Shown in pieces: positions 44,393 through 51,911 of a DNA stretch of 57,265 nucleotides. The position numbers were made by a program, and so were the translations under genes. The stretch lies in the NCBI GenBank assembly GCA_016870595.1, contig VGBI01000007.1, positions 1 to 57,265 on the forward strand. Reading direction: 5' to 3'. The notes beneath the pieces were generated by a model. It saw only the letters and a list, made by a program, of their open reading frames with translations. It had not been told where the DNA came from and ran no database searches. The number at the start of each line of letters is the position of its first letter. The first letter of the stretch is position 1. This DNA is from Actinomycetota bacterium (GTDB taxonomy: Bacteria; Actinomycetota; Acidimicrobiia; IMCC26256; PALSA-555).

Positions 44393-45157
44393 TCCCGCGG
44401 GACCGGGGTCCGCCGAAGCGATGCAGTCGAGCAGCACCGACCGGGCCTCGGCGAGCTCGGCCATCCGCTCGGCCGCCCCCTGCCGGGCCCCGCCGTGGTC
44501 GGGGTGGGCCAGGCGGATGAGTCGCCGGAAGCGGGCCTGGACGTCGGTGCGATCGAGGGCGGCGTCGGACCGGAGCCCGAGCACCTCCATCGCCCAGCGC
44601 TGCTCGGTCGGCATGCCGGTCCAGGGGTCGGTCGCCGCGCCCGCCGCCGCACCGACCGGGGGCGGCCCGAGCCCAGGCACGCCGAGGGGCAGCCGCCGTA
44701 CGAGGAGGCCCTCCGGCAGGGCACCCGGATGGCGCAGGGCCGCGTGCACGGCCCGGAGGGCGACGTCACGGGGCGCCCCGGGCAGGGCCGCCGCCGCCAT
44801 CACCGCGCCGATGACCTGGGGATCGGGCTGGCCGTGCCGATCGAGCTCGAGCACCGTGCGGCCGCCCTCGACCACGATCCGGTGCCGGGAGTGGTCGAGC
44901 CCGTGGGTGTCGGTCTGGAGCCGGTGGCGCATCGAGATCCGGGGCACGCCGAGGCCGCCCCGGGCGTCGTCGACGAGGCGGGGCAGGAGCTCGGCCTGCT
45001 CCGGGTCGAGGTCGGGGAGGAACTCGGCCACCACCGCCCCGAGCAGCACGGCACCGTGGGCGACCCCGCCGGTGGGCAGGTAGGCCGTGCCGACGGCGAC
45101 CCGCCGGATCGGCATGTGCCGCCGGGTGTGCCGGACGAGGAGCTCGGCGAGGACCAC
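44390..45157 (-). CDS. Protein with C-terminal J domain
   Basis: A 255-residue protein. The last 70 residues form a J domain (EVLGLRSDAALDRTDVQARFRRLIRLAHPDHGG) with the HPD tripeptide needed to stimulate DnaK. The N-terminal about 180 residues are beta/alpha with no family I know (RVAVGTAYLPTGGVAHGAVLLG, RMRHRLQTDTHGLDHSRHRIVVEGG-like patterns) and probably bind the client. The J domain at the C-terminus, without the G/F and zinc regions, marks a class III DnaJ-like co-chaperone. The start is a leaderless GTG. Confidence 0.8.
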   Translation of the reverse strand: MVLAELLVRHTRRHMPIRRVAVGTAYLPTGGVAHGAVLLGAVVAEFLPDLDPEQAELLPRLVDDARGGLGVPRISMRHRLQTDTHGLDHSRHRIVVEGGRTVLELDRHGQPDPQVIGAVMAAAALPGAPRDVALRAVHAALRHPGALPEGLLVRRLPLGVPGLGPPPVGAAAGAATDPWTGMPTEQRWAMEVLGLRSDAALDRTDVQARFRRLIRLAHPDHGGARQGAAERMAELAEARSVLLDCIASADPGPAG

Positions 45158-45163
45158 GGAAAG

Positions 45164-45169
45164 GTTCTA
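45164..45169 (-). promoter_or_regulatory. Possible leaderless -10 box of the J-domain gene
   Basis: TAGAAC on the minus strand, 6 nt before GTG 45157. Confidence 0.45.
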
Positions 45170-45201
45170 CGCCCGGGCCGGGACCGGTATGCCCGGGTGG
45201 G

Positions 45202-45441
45202 TCAGTTGACCAGGGCGACCGCCGCCACGATGACGGCGTAGACGGCGACGAAGGCGGCCACGGTCGCGACCACGGCGGGACGGGAGAAGGCGGGGGGCCG
45301 GGGGGGCACCCCGGCGAGGTCGCACCCGCAGTCCGGGCAGCGGGCGACGACGTCGTCGACCGGTCCCCCGCAGACGGGGCACACCCCGGCGGGCAGCCCG
45401 GGGCCGGCGTCGCCCCGCGGACCCACGGGCACCGCGCTCAC
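45202..45441 (-). CDS. Small zinc-ribbon membrane protein
   Basis: A 79-residue protein with two Cys pairs (VCPVCGG, about 20-26, and RCPDCGCD, about 34-41) forming a zinc ribbon, followed by one hydrophobic helix (about 55-78, VVATVAAFVAVYAVIVAAVALV). It is thus a membrane-anchored zinc ribbon with no enzyme domain. GTG 45441 overlaps the folD stop as GTGA, so it is translated right after folD. Its function is unknown. Confidence 0.75.
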   Translation of the reverse strand: MSAVPVGPRGDAGPGLPAGVCPVCGGPVDDVVARCPDCGCDLAGVPPRPPAFSRPAVVATVAAFVAVYAVIVAAVALVN

Positions 45442-46304
45442 GCCGTCACCCCGGCCCGGCGCTCGGCGCACTCGACCGCGTTGCGGAACAGCATGGCGAT
45501 CGTGGTGGGACCGACGCCCCCGACCCGGGGGGTGATCCACCCCGCCACCGCCTCGCAGGCCTCGTCGACGTCGGGGAGGAGCCGGCGGCCCTCGTAGCGG
45601 ACGCCGCCCCCGACCACGACCGCGCCGGGCCGGAGATGCTCGGGCCGGAGGATCCCGGGGACGCCGGCGGCCGCGACCACGATGTCGGCGCGGCGCGTGT
45701 ACTCGGGCCAGTCGGGCACCCCGGTGTGGACGACGGTCACCGCGGCGTTGCCGTGCGGTCGCTTCGCCGACATCAAGAGCGCGAGCGGGCGACCGAGCGT
45801 GATGCCCCGCCCGAGGATCACCAGGTTGCGGCCCGCCACCGGGATCTCGTAGTGGGCGAGGATCGCCTCGATCCCCGCCGGGGTGCAGGGCACCGGACCC
45901 GGGATGCCGAGGGCGAGGCGACCCATGTTCAGCGGATGCATGCCGTCGACGTCCTTGTCGGGGTCGACGCACATCAGCGCGGCGTCATAGTCGATGTGGG
46001 GCGGCGCCGGGTGCTGCACGAGGAATGCGTCGACGTCGGCGGCAGCGTTCATCTCGCGGATCGCGGCCTCGACGTCGGCCTGGGTGGCGTCGCTCCCGAG
46101 GTGTACGTGGGGCGAGGTCCAGCCGAGCTCCTGGGCCTTCTGCATCTTCATCCCGACGTAGCGCGCACTGGCGTCGTCGTCACCCACCAGGATCGTGCCG
46201 AGGCCGGGTCGGTGGCCACGGGCCAGGAGCGCGTCGACCCGCGGCGCGAGGTCGGCGAACACCGCCTCGGCCACCGGGCCCCCGGGCATCATCACCGTCG
46301 TCAT
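45438..46304 (-). CDS. folD: Bifunctional methylenetetrahydrofolate dehydrogenase/cyclohydrolase
   Basis: A 288-residue enzyme that interconverts 5,10-methylene-THF and 10-formyl-THF, the donor used by PurN and PurH. The signature segments are GTILVGDDDASARYVGMKMQKAQELGW (about 38-64, with the catalytic Lys region), VQHPAPPHIDYDAAL (about 95-109), DGMHPLNMGRL and VILGRGITLGRPLALLM (about 157-173), then PRVGGVGPTTIAML (about 259-272). It follows purH by 9 nt on the same strand, a functionally sensible one-carbon/purine operon. Confidence 0.96.
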   Translation of the reverse strand: MTTVMMPGGPVAEAVFADLAPRVDALLARGHRPGLGTILVGDDDASARYVGMKMQKAQELGWTSPHVHLGSDATQADVEAAIREMNAAADVDAFLVQHPAPPHIDYDAALMCVDPDKDVDGMHPLNMGRLALGIPGPVPCTPAGIEAILAHYEIPVAGRNLVILGRGITLGRPLALLMSAKRPHGNAAVTVVHTGVPDWPEYTRRADIVVAAAGVPGILRPEHLRPGAVVVGGGVRYEGRRLLPDVDEACEAVAGWITPRVGGVGPTTIAMLFRNAVECAERRAGVTA

Positions 46305-46313
46305 CGCTCCCCC

Positions 46314-47834
46314 TCAGTGCACGAAGTGGCGCTCGCCGGTGAAGACCATGGCGAGGCCGAGCTCGTCGGCCCGTTCGATCACCGCGTCGTCACGCATCGC
46401 GCCTCCGGGTTGCACGACGACGGTGGCCCCGGCGCCGGCCGCGACCTCGAGCCCGTCGGGGAACGGGAAGAAGGCGTCGCTCGCGCACGCGCCGCCCTGG
46501 GCCCGGCCTGCGGCCTTCTTCGCCGCGATCTCCCCCGACTCGACCCGGTTCTGCTGCCCTGCGCCGATGCCCCACGCCACCCGGTCCTTGGCCAGCACGA
46601 TCGCGTTCGACTTGACCCAGCCGCACACCCGCCAGGCGAACTCGGCATCGGCCCACTCGGCCTCGGTGGGCGCCCGCTTCGTCACGACCCGCCAGTCGGG
46701 ACGGGCGGCGGCGAAGTGGTGCGGGGTCTGGACGAGGAAGCCGCCCGACACCTGGCGCACGTCGAGGGCCCACGGACCCGGGGCCGGGGCCTCGAGCAGG
46801 CGGGTGTTCTTGCGCTTGGCGACCAGGGCGTCGAGGGTGCCGGGGGCGTAGCCGGGCGCGAGCACGACGTCGGCCTGGGGGCCCTCGACCATCCGGGCGA
46901 CGGTGTCGGCGTCGACGGGGCGGTTGCACGCGACGATCCCGCCGAAGGCCGAGCGCTCGTCGCACTCCAGCGCCCGCTGGTAGGCGGTGGCGAGGTCGGC
47001 GGCCACGGCCGCCCCGCACGGGTTGGCGTGCTTGATGATCGCCACCGCGGGCTGGTCGCCGAGGTCGAAGGCCAGACGCCACGCTGCGTCGGCGTCGTAG
47101 AGGTTGAGGTACGACAGGGCCACGCCGCTGTGCTGGGTGATGGCGTCGAACCAGCTCGTGGTGCCGCGCAGCCGGTAGCGGGCCGCCCGCTGGTGCGGGT
47201 TCTCGCCGTAGCGCAGGGCCTCGTCGGTGCGCTGCAGCGGGAGCACCAGGTGCCGGGGCAGCTCGTCGTCGGCCTGCAACCAGCGGACCACCGCGGCGTC
47301 GTACGACGCGGTCAGGGCGAACGCCTCGAGCGCAAGGGCACGACGGGTCTCGACCGTCGTGTTGCCGTGGGCCCGGATCTCGGCGAGGACGTCGGCGTAC
47401 TGCGCCGGCGACGTGACGACGGCGACCCACGCGTGGTTCTTCGCCGCGGCCCTCGTCATCGCCGGACCGCCGATGTCGATCGTCTCGATGTCGGGCGCGT
47501 CGAGGAAGGGATAGAGGTTGCTGACCACGAGGTCGAACGCGACGATGCCGTGCTCGGCCATATCGGCGAGGTGGGACGCCTTGCCCCGGTCGGCGAGGAT
47601 CCCGCCGTGCACCTTCGGGTGGAGGCTGACGACCCGGTGGTCGAGCATCTCGGGGAATCCGGTGATCGTGGCCAGGGGGACGACCGGGACCCCGGCCTCC
47701 TCGAGCGCCCGGGCGGTGCCGCCCGACGACACGATCTCCCAGCCGAGGTCGGACAGCTCCCGGGCGAACGCCACCACCCCGGTCTTGTCCCACACCGAGC
47801 ACAACGCACGCCGTGTCTCCACCTGCTGGCTCAC
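46314..47834 (-). CDS. purH: Bifunctional AICAR formyltransferase / IMP cyclohydrolase
   Basis: A 506-residue enzyme catalysing the last two steps of purine synthesis. The N-terminal MGS-like cyclohydrolase domain has RRALCSVWDKTGVVAFARELSDLGWEIVSSGGTARAL (about 8-44) and GGILADRGKASHL, and the C-terminal transformylase domain has LRYGENPHQRAARY (about 206-219), AIIKHANPCGAAVA (about 263-276) and RPDWRVVTKRAPT. GTG 47834 overlaps the purN stop as GTGA. Confidence 0.97.
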   Translation of the reverse strand: MSQQVETRRALCSVWDKTGVVAFARELSDLGWEIVSSGGTARALEEAGVPVVPLATITGFPEMLDHRVVSLHPKVHGGILADRGKASHLADMAEHGIVAFDLVVSNLYPFLDAPDIETIDIGGPAMTRAAAKNHAWVAVVTSPAQYADVLAEIRAHGNTTVETRRALALEAFALTASYDAAVVRWLQADDELPRHLVLPLQRTDEALRYGENPHQRAARYRLRGTTSWFDAITQHSGVALSYLNLYDADAAWRLAFDLGDQPAVAIIKHANPCGAAVAADLATAYQRALECDERSAFGGIVACNRPVDADTVARMVEGPQADVVLAPGYAPGTLDALVAKRKNTRLLEAPAPGPWALDVRQVSGGFLVQTPHHFAAARPDWRVVTKRAPTEAEWADAEFAWRVCGWVKSNAIVLAKDRVAWGIGAGQQNRVESGEIAAKKAAGRAQGGACASDAFFPFPDGLEVAAGAGATVVVQPGGAMRDDAVIERADELGLAMVFTGERHFVH

Positions 47835-48448
47835 CCCTCCACCTCTCCGGCTCCGGCTCCGGCTCCGTCTCGTGATCCGACCATCAGCTCGCGCAGCACC
47901 CGTGGGTACAGGCGGCGCTCGACGTCCTTGATGCGCTCGTGCAGCGTCGCGACCGTGTCGTCGGGCAGCACGGGCACGGCCTCCTGGGCCAGGATCGGCC
48001 CCTCGTCGACCTCGAGCGTGGCGAGGTGGACGGTACAGCCGGTGACCTTGACGCCACGGGCGAGGGCGTCGTCGACCGCGTGCCAGCCCTTGAACGCGGG
48101 CAGGAGCGACGGGTGGGTGTTCACGACCGCCCCGGGGTACGCGTCGTGCACGGCACGGCCGAGGATGGTGCCGAACCCGGCCATGGCCACCAGGTCGGTG
48201 CGGTGGGCCCGCAGCGCGGCGACGACGGCTGTGGTGTAGGCGTCGCGGTCGAAGTCGGCGCCGTAGCTCCCGCGCGCCACCAGCTCGGCGGGAATGTCGG
48301 CGGCCTCGGCCCGACCCAGCGCCGGGCAGGGCCGGTCGGCGAGGACCAGCGCGACGGGGAGCCCGGCCTCGAGCAGGGCCTGGAGGATGGTGCCGCTCCC
48401 CGAGGCGAGGACCGCCAGCCGCCGCCCGCCGGGGGGATCGTCCGCCAT
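47831..48448 (-). CDS. purN: Phosphoribosylglycinamide formyltransferase (GART, PurN)
   Basis: A 205-residue enzyme transferring a formyl group from 10-formyl-THF to glycinamide ribonucleotide. Motifs: ASGSGTILQALLEAG (about 15-29), MAGFGTIL, the catalytic NTHPSLLPAFKG (about 111-122) with the His, and TVHLATLEVDEGPILAQEAVPV (about 137-158) with the Asp. It is the first gene of the purN-purH-folD set and has a leaderless ATG. Confidence 0.96.
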   Translation of the reverse strand: MADDPPGGRRLAVLASGSGTILQALLEAGLPVALVLADRPCPALGRAEAADIPAELVARGSYGADFDRDAYTTAVVAALRAHRTDLVAMAGFGTILGRAVHDAYPGAVVNTHPSLLPAFKGWHAVDDALARGVKVTGCTVHLATLEVDEGPILAQEAVPVLPDDTVATLHERIKDVERRLYPRVLRELMVGSRDGAGAGAGEVEG

Positions 48449-48454
48449 GCCCGG

Positions 48455-48460
48455 AACCTA
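48455..48460 (-). promoter_or_regulatory. Leaderless -10 box of the purN-purH-folD operon
   Basis: TAGGTT on the minus strand, 6 nt before the purN ATG, with no ribosome site. Confidence 0.65.
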
Positions 48461-48596
48461 GCCGCGCCCCCGGTGCGGCCCGGCAGCCGGACCCGGCCGG
48501 TCCGGGTCCGAGGATCCTTGCGTCGCCCCCGGTTTCGTGGTGGGCTGCAGGCACTGCTGCCCCCGTCCGCGGGGCACCCCACCGACGGAGGAATCC

Positions 48597-49091
48597 GTGG
48601 ATCTCACGAAGATCTCGACCGGCGAGAAGGTCATCGGCATCGCCGGGATCGTGCTGTTCATCGACTCGTTCCTTGGCTGGCTCGGCGCCAAGGCCGACCT
48701 CGGCCCGCTCGGCTCCAGCAGCGAGGCCGGCAGCGCCTGGGACTTCACCCTCCCGACGGTCGCCGTGCTCATCGGCATCCTGCTCGTGGTCGTGGTCGTC
48801 CTGCGGGTCTTCGGCGTGGGCGTGCCCGAGCAGCTCGGCCCGGTCGGACTCGGCTTCGCCTACCTCGTGCTCGGCGCGTTCGCCTTCTTGCTGGTCCTGA
48901 TCAAGCTGATCGTGGGCCCCGACATGCCGGAGCTGGCGTCGCAGTTCGGGGTCGAGGCGACCCGCGAGATCGGGATCTTCATCGGCCTGATCTGCACCGC
49001 CGGGCTCGCGGCGGGCGGCTACCTCGTCGCCAAGGAGAAGGGCCAGCTGCAGCTACCCAAGGGCGGCGGCAGCACGCCGCCGGCGGCCTGA
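48597..49091 (+). CDS. Four-helix membrane protein
   Basis: A 164-residue membrane protein of unknown function with about four helices (VIGIAGIVLFIDSFLGWLG, TLPTVAVLIGILLVVVVVLRVF, LGFAYLVLGAFAFLLVLIKLIV, IGIFIGLICTAGLAAGGYLVA) and a short Gly/Pro tail. A short N-terminal DLTKISTGEK segment faces the cytoplasm. The GTG is preceded by GGAGG 5 nt upstream, which rules against the longer frame beginning at 48537. It lies divergent to purN. Confidence 0.75.
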   Translation: MDLTKISTGEKVIGIAGIVLFIDSFLGWLGAKADLGPLGSSSEAGSAWDFTLPTVAVLIGILLVVVVVLRVFGVGVPEQLGPVGLGFAYLVLGAFAFLLVLIKLIVGPDMPELASQFGVEATREIGIFIGLICTAGLAAGGYLVAKEKGQLQLPKGGGSTPPAA

Positions 49092-49138
49092 ACGCCGCCT
49101 GACCCCACCGGGTCACGGACCGTTGCACCACGCGCAAT

Positions 49139-49163
49139 GCCCCCCGCCGTCGAGGCGGGGGGC
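49139..49163. terminator. Bidirectional hairpin
   Basis: A perfect 10-bp stem (49139-49148 with 49154-49163) and GTCGA loop lies between convergent genes, near the end of sucD. Confidence 0.8.
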
Positions 49164-49186
49164 GTGCCGCGTCCGGACCGGGGGGC

Positions 49187-50071
49187 TCAGAGCCCGGCGA
49201 CGATCCCGGCCATGAGCTCGCCCGCCTCGGTGGGGTTGAGGCCGACCTTCACGCCGGCCGCCCGCAGGGCGTCCATCTTGGCGTCGGCGGTGCCCTTGCC
49301 CCCCGAGATGATGGCGCCGGCGTGGCCCATCTTCTTGCCCGGAGGCGCGGTCACCCCGGCGATGTAGCTCACCACCGGCTTGGTGACGTGGGCCTGGATG
49401 AAGGCCGCCGCCTCCTCCTCGGCCGATCCGCCGATCTCGCCGAACATCATGATCGCCTTGGTCTCGGGATCGGCCTCGAAGCGCTCGAGGCAGTCGATGA
49501 AGGTGGTGCCCGGGACCGGGTCACCCCCGATGCCGACGCAGGTGGTGACCCCGATGCCCTTCTGCTGAAGCTCGTAGAGGGCCTGGTAGGTGAGGGTGCC
49601 CGACCGGCTCACGATGCCCACCGGGCCGCCCGGCTTCGCGATGTGACCGGCGGTGATGCCGATGTTGCACCTGCCCGGGCTGATGATCCCGGGGCAGTTG
49701 GGGCCGAGCAGCTGCACCCCGGGGAAGTCGCGCTTCAGGCGGTTGTAGAACCACGCCTCGTCGTGGGCGGGCACGCCCTCGGTGATCACGACGATGAACT
49801 CCACCCCGCCCTCGGCGGCGTCCATGACCGCGGCCTTCACCCCGGGCGCCGGGATGAAGATGCACGAGGCGTTGGCCCCGGTGGCGGCGACGGCGTCGCC
49901 GACGGTGGCGAAGATCGGGATGCCCTCGATGTCCTCGCCGGCCTTCTTCGGGTTGGTGCCGGCCACCACCTGGGTGCCGTACTCCCGGTTGAGCAGGCCG
50001 TAGTACCGGCCCTGGGAGCCGGTGAGGCCCTGGTAGACGACCTTGGTGTTCTCGTCGACGAAGATGCTCAC
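49187..50071 (-). CDS. sucD: Succinyl-CoA synthetase alpha subunit
   Basis: A 294-residue subunit carrying the catalytic His. It shows the CoA-binding Rossmann part ([41 protein letters not shown]) and [23 protein letters not shown] and the phospho-His region [17 protein letters not shown] (about 245-261). Its GTG overlaps the sucC stop by 4 nt. It ends 24 bp from a hairpin shared with the membrane-protein gene. Confidence 0.97.
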   Translation of the reverse strand: MSIFVDENTKVVYQGLTGSQGRYYGLLNREYGTQVVAGTNPKKAGEDIEGIPIFATVGDAVAATGANASCIFIPAPGVKAAVMDAAEGGVEFIVVITEGVPAHDEAWFYNRLKRDFPGVQLLGPNCPGIISPGRCNIGITAGHIAKPGGPVGIVSRSGTLTYQALYELQQKGIGVTTCVGIGGDPVPGTTFIDCLERFEADPETKAIMMFGEIGGSAEEEAAAFIQAHVTKPVVSYIAGVTAPPGKKMGHAGAIISGGKGTADAKMDALRAAGVKVGLNPTEAGELMAGIVAGL

Positions 50072-51216
50072 TTGGTCCCCTCCGCGAGGGCGACGGCCGT
50101 ACGGGCGGCCTCGATCATGGTCGGCTGCATCTGCAGCGTCTCCGACAGGTGGGGCTGGAGCAGCTCCCGGCCGAGCTCGGCGTTGGTGCCGTCGAGCCGG
50201 ATCACGATGGGCGCGTCGATCTGCACCCGGCCGAGGGCGGCGATGATGCCGTTGGCGACCTCCTCGCCCTTGGTGATGCCGCCGAAGATGTTGATGAAGA
50301 TCGACTGCACCTTCGGGTCGTTGTTGATCACCTCGAGCGCCCCGGCCATGACGTCGGCGTTGGCGCCGCCCCCGATGTCGAGGAAGTTCGCCGGGGTCCC
50401 ACCCACCTGACTCACGATGTCGACCGTGCTCATGGCCAGGCCGGCGCCGTTGGCGATGATGCCGACCGTGCCGTCGAGGCCCACGTACTGCAGCCCCTTA
50501 TCGTGGGCTGCGGTCTCGCGCTCGTCGCGGTGCTGGATCGCGTCGTACTCCTCGTAGTCGGGGTGGCGGAACACCGCGTTGGCGTCGACGGTGACCTTGG
50601 CGTCGAGCGCCTTGACCACGCCGTCGGTGGTGAGGATCAGCGGATTGATCTCGCAGAGGTCGGCATCGCCGTCGACGTAGGCCTCGTAGAGCTTGACCAG
50701 GATGTCGACCGCGCCCTGGACCGCCTCGGGGTCGAGGTTGGCGGCGGCGACCCACTCGCGGCAGCGGGCCTCGGTGAGACCCTCGACCGGGTCCACGTGG
50801 ATCTTGGCGATGGCGTCGGGGTCGGTGGCGGCGACCTCCTCGATGTCGACGCCACCCTGGGCCGACAGCATCCCGAGGTGCTGCTTCGCCGAGCGGTCGA
50901 GGGTGAACGACGCGTAGTACTCGCGGGCGATGTCGCTGGCCTGCTCGATCCAGAGCCGGCCGACCACGTGACCCTTGATGTCGAGGCCGAGGATGTTGCC
51001 GGCGTGCGTGCGCACCTCGTCGACGGAGTTCGCGACCTTCACGCCCCCGGCCTTGCCCCGCCCACCGGTGAGGACCTGGGCCTTCACCACGACCGGGCAG
51101 CCCAGCCGCTCGGCGGCGGCGACGGCCTCGTCGACCGTGAAGGCGACCTCGCCGGCCGAGATCGGGATCCCGTACCGCGAGAAGAACAGCTTGCCCTGAT
51201 ACTCGAAGAGGTCCAT
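50068..51216 (-). CDS. sucC: Succinyl-CoA synthetase beta subunit
   Basis: A 382-residue ATP-grasp subunit of the TCA-cycle enzyme making ATP or GTP from succinyl-CoA. Features: [37 protein letters not shown] (nucleotide-binding, about 40-57), [13 protein letters not shown] (about 188-200) and [22 protein letters not shown] (about 243-264). ATG 51216 has an AGGAG site 4 nt upstream. sucC-sucD form one unit with a TAACGT promoter in the 206-bp upstream gap. Confidence 0.97.
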   Translation of the reverse strand: MDLFEYQGKLFFSRYGIPISAGEVAFTVDEAVAAAERLGCPVVVKAQVLTGGRGKAGGVKVANSVDEVRTHAGNILGLDIKGHVVGRLWIEQASDIAREYYASFTLDRSAKQHLGMLSAQGGVDIEEVAATDPDAIAKIHVDPVEGLTEARCREWVAAANLDPEAVQGAVDILVKLYEAYVDGDADLCEINPLILTTDGVVKALDAKVTVDANAVFRHPDYEEYDAIQHRDERETAAHDKGLQYVGLDGTVGIIANGAGLAMSTVDIVSQVGGTPANFLDIGGGANADVMAGALEVINNDPKVQSIFINIFGGITKGEEVANGIIAALGRVQIDAPIVIRLDGTNAELGRELLQPHLSETLQMQPTMIEAARTAVALAEGTK

Positions 51217-51288
51217 CGCACTCCTGGGACTCGCCGACGGTGGCGACCGGTGGCGGGCGCCACCGGGGCGCCCTGTGCACCGGGCGGC

Positions 51289-51294
51289 ACGTTA
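51289..51294 (-). promoter_or_regulatory. -10 box of sucCD
   Basis: TAACGT on the minus strand, about 72 nt before the sucC ATG, giving a leader of about 65 nt that ends in the AGGAG site. Confidence 0.4.
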
Positions 51295-51320
51295 GCCAGC
51301 CCGGGGCCGGACGTGCCGGG

Positions 51321-51386
51321 TCGGACCGGGGCCGGTCGAGCCGGATCGGACCGGGGCCGGTCGAGCCGGATCGGACCGGGGCCGGT
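51321..51386. repeat. 25-bp tandem repeat in the sucC / 51423 gap
   Basis: Two exact copies (51321-51345, 51346-51370) and one partial copy of a unit starting TCGGACCGGGGCC, between divergent promoters. The unit contains CCGG-rich inverted elements. Confidence 0.75.
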
Positions 51387-51410
51387 GGCCTGAGCACCCT
51401 GGCCGCCGAC

Positions 51411-51416
51411 CACAAT
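51411..51416 (+). promoter_or_regulatory. Possible leaderless -10 box of the gene at 51423
   Basis: CACAAT lies 6 nt before GTG 51423. Confidence 0.4.
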
Positions 51417-51422
51417 GGGGGT

Positions 51423-51884
51423 GTGGCCATGACCCGGTCGGACCGGAAGCTGATCCTCGTCACCACCGCGGCCCTGATCGCGGCCGGGCTGTTCTTCGCC
51501 GGGGTGCTCGTCTTCGCCACCCGGACCACGTCCCCCACCGCCAACGGCCCCGTGGCCCTCTACATCGGGCCCCAGGACGCGATCCAGGAGAAGCTCGACG
51601 AGGGCAGCCCCCTCTACTTCGCCAACCCGTTCGGGGGACGAGGCTTCTGGGTCGACCGGGAGAACGGGGTCCTGGTCGCCTACGACGTGGGTCGCTACGA
51701 CGACCCCGAGTGCTCGGTGCGGTGGCGGGGCCGGGTGAACTCCTACATGGACTGCGAGGGCGGGCTCCTCACCCAGGCCGAGCTCGGGCGGCGGCCCCTG
51801 ACCATCCTGGAGACCGGGCCCCGGGCCGGCAGCGTGCTCGTCGACGTCGACACCCTCGAGCCGCCGACCGGCGCCACCGGCTGA
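51423..51884 (+). CDS. Single-pass membrane protein of unknown function
   Basis: A 153-residue protein. Residues about 10-32 form a signal anchor (LILVTTAALIAAGLFFAGVLVFA); the rest lies outside the membrane and contains VALYIGPQDAIQEKLDEGSPLYFANPFGGRGFW and later ECSVRWRGRVNSYMDCEG, whose two Cys could pair. The GSPLYFANPFGG and FWVDRENG elements faintly resemble Rieske-like or iron-sulfur-associated periplasmic domains, but I do not assign one. GTG 51423 is taken from the CACAAT box 6 nt upstream. It converges with uvrD. Confidence 0.7.
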   Translation: MAMTRSDRKLILVTTAALIAAGLFFAGVLVFATRTTSPTANGPVALYIGPQDAIQEKLDEGSPLYFANPFGGRGFWVDRENGVLVAYDVGRYDDPECSVRWRGRVNSYMDCEGGLLTQAELGRRPLTILETGPRAGSVLVDVDTLEPPTGATG

Positions 51885-51911
51885 GTCCGGCGGCGGGTCC
51901 CCCGGGACGGC

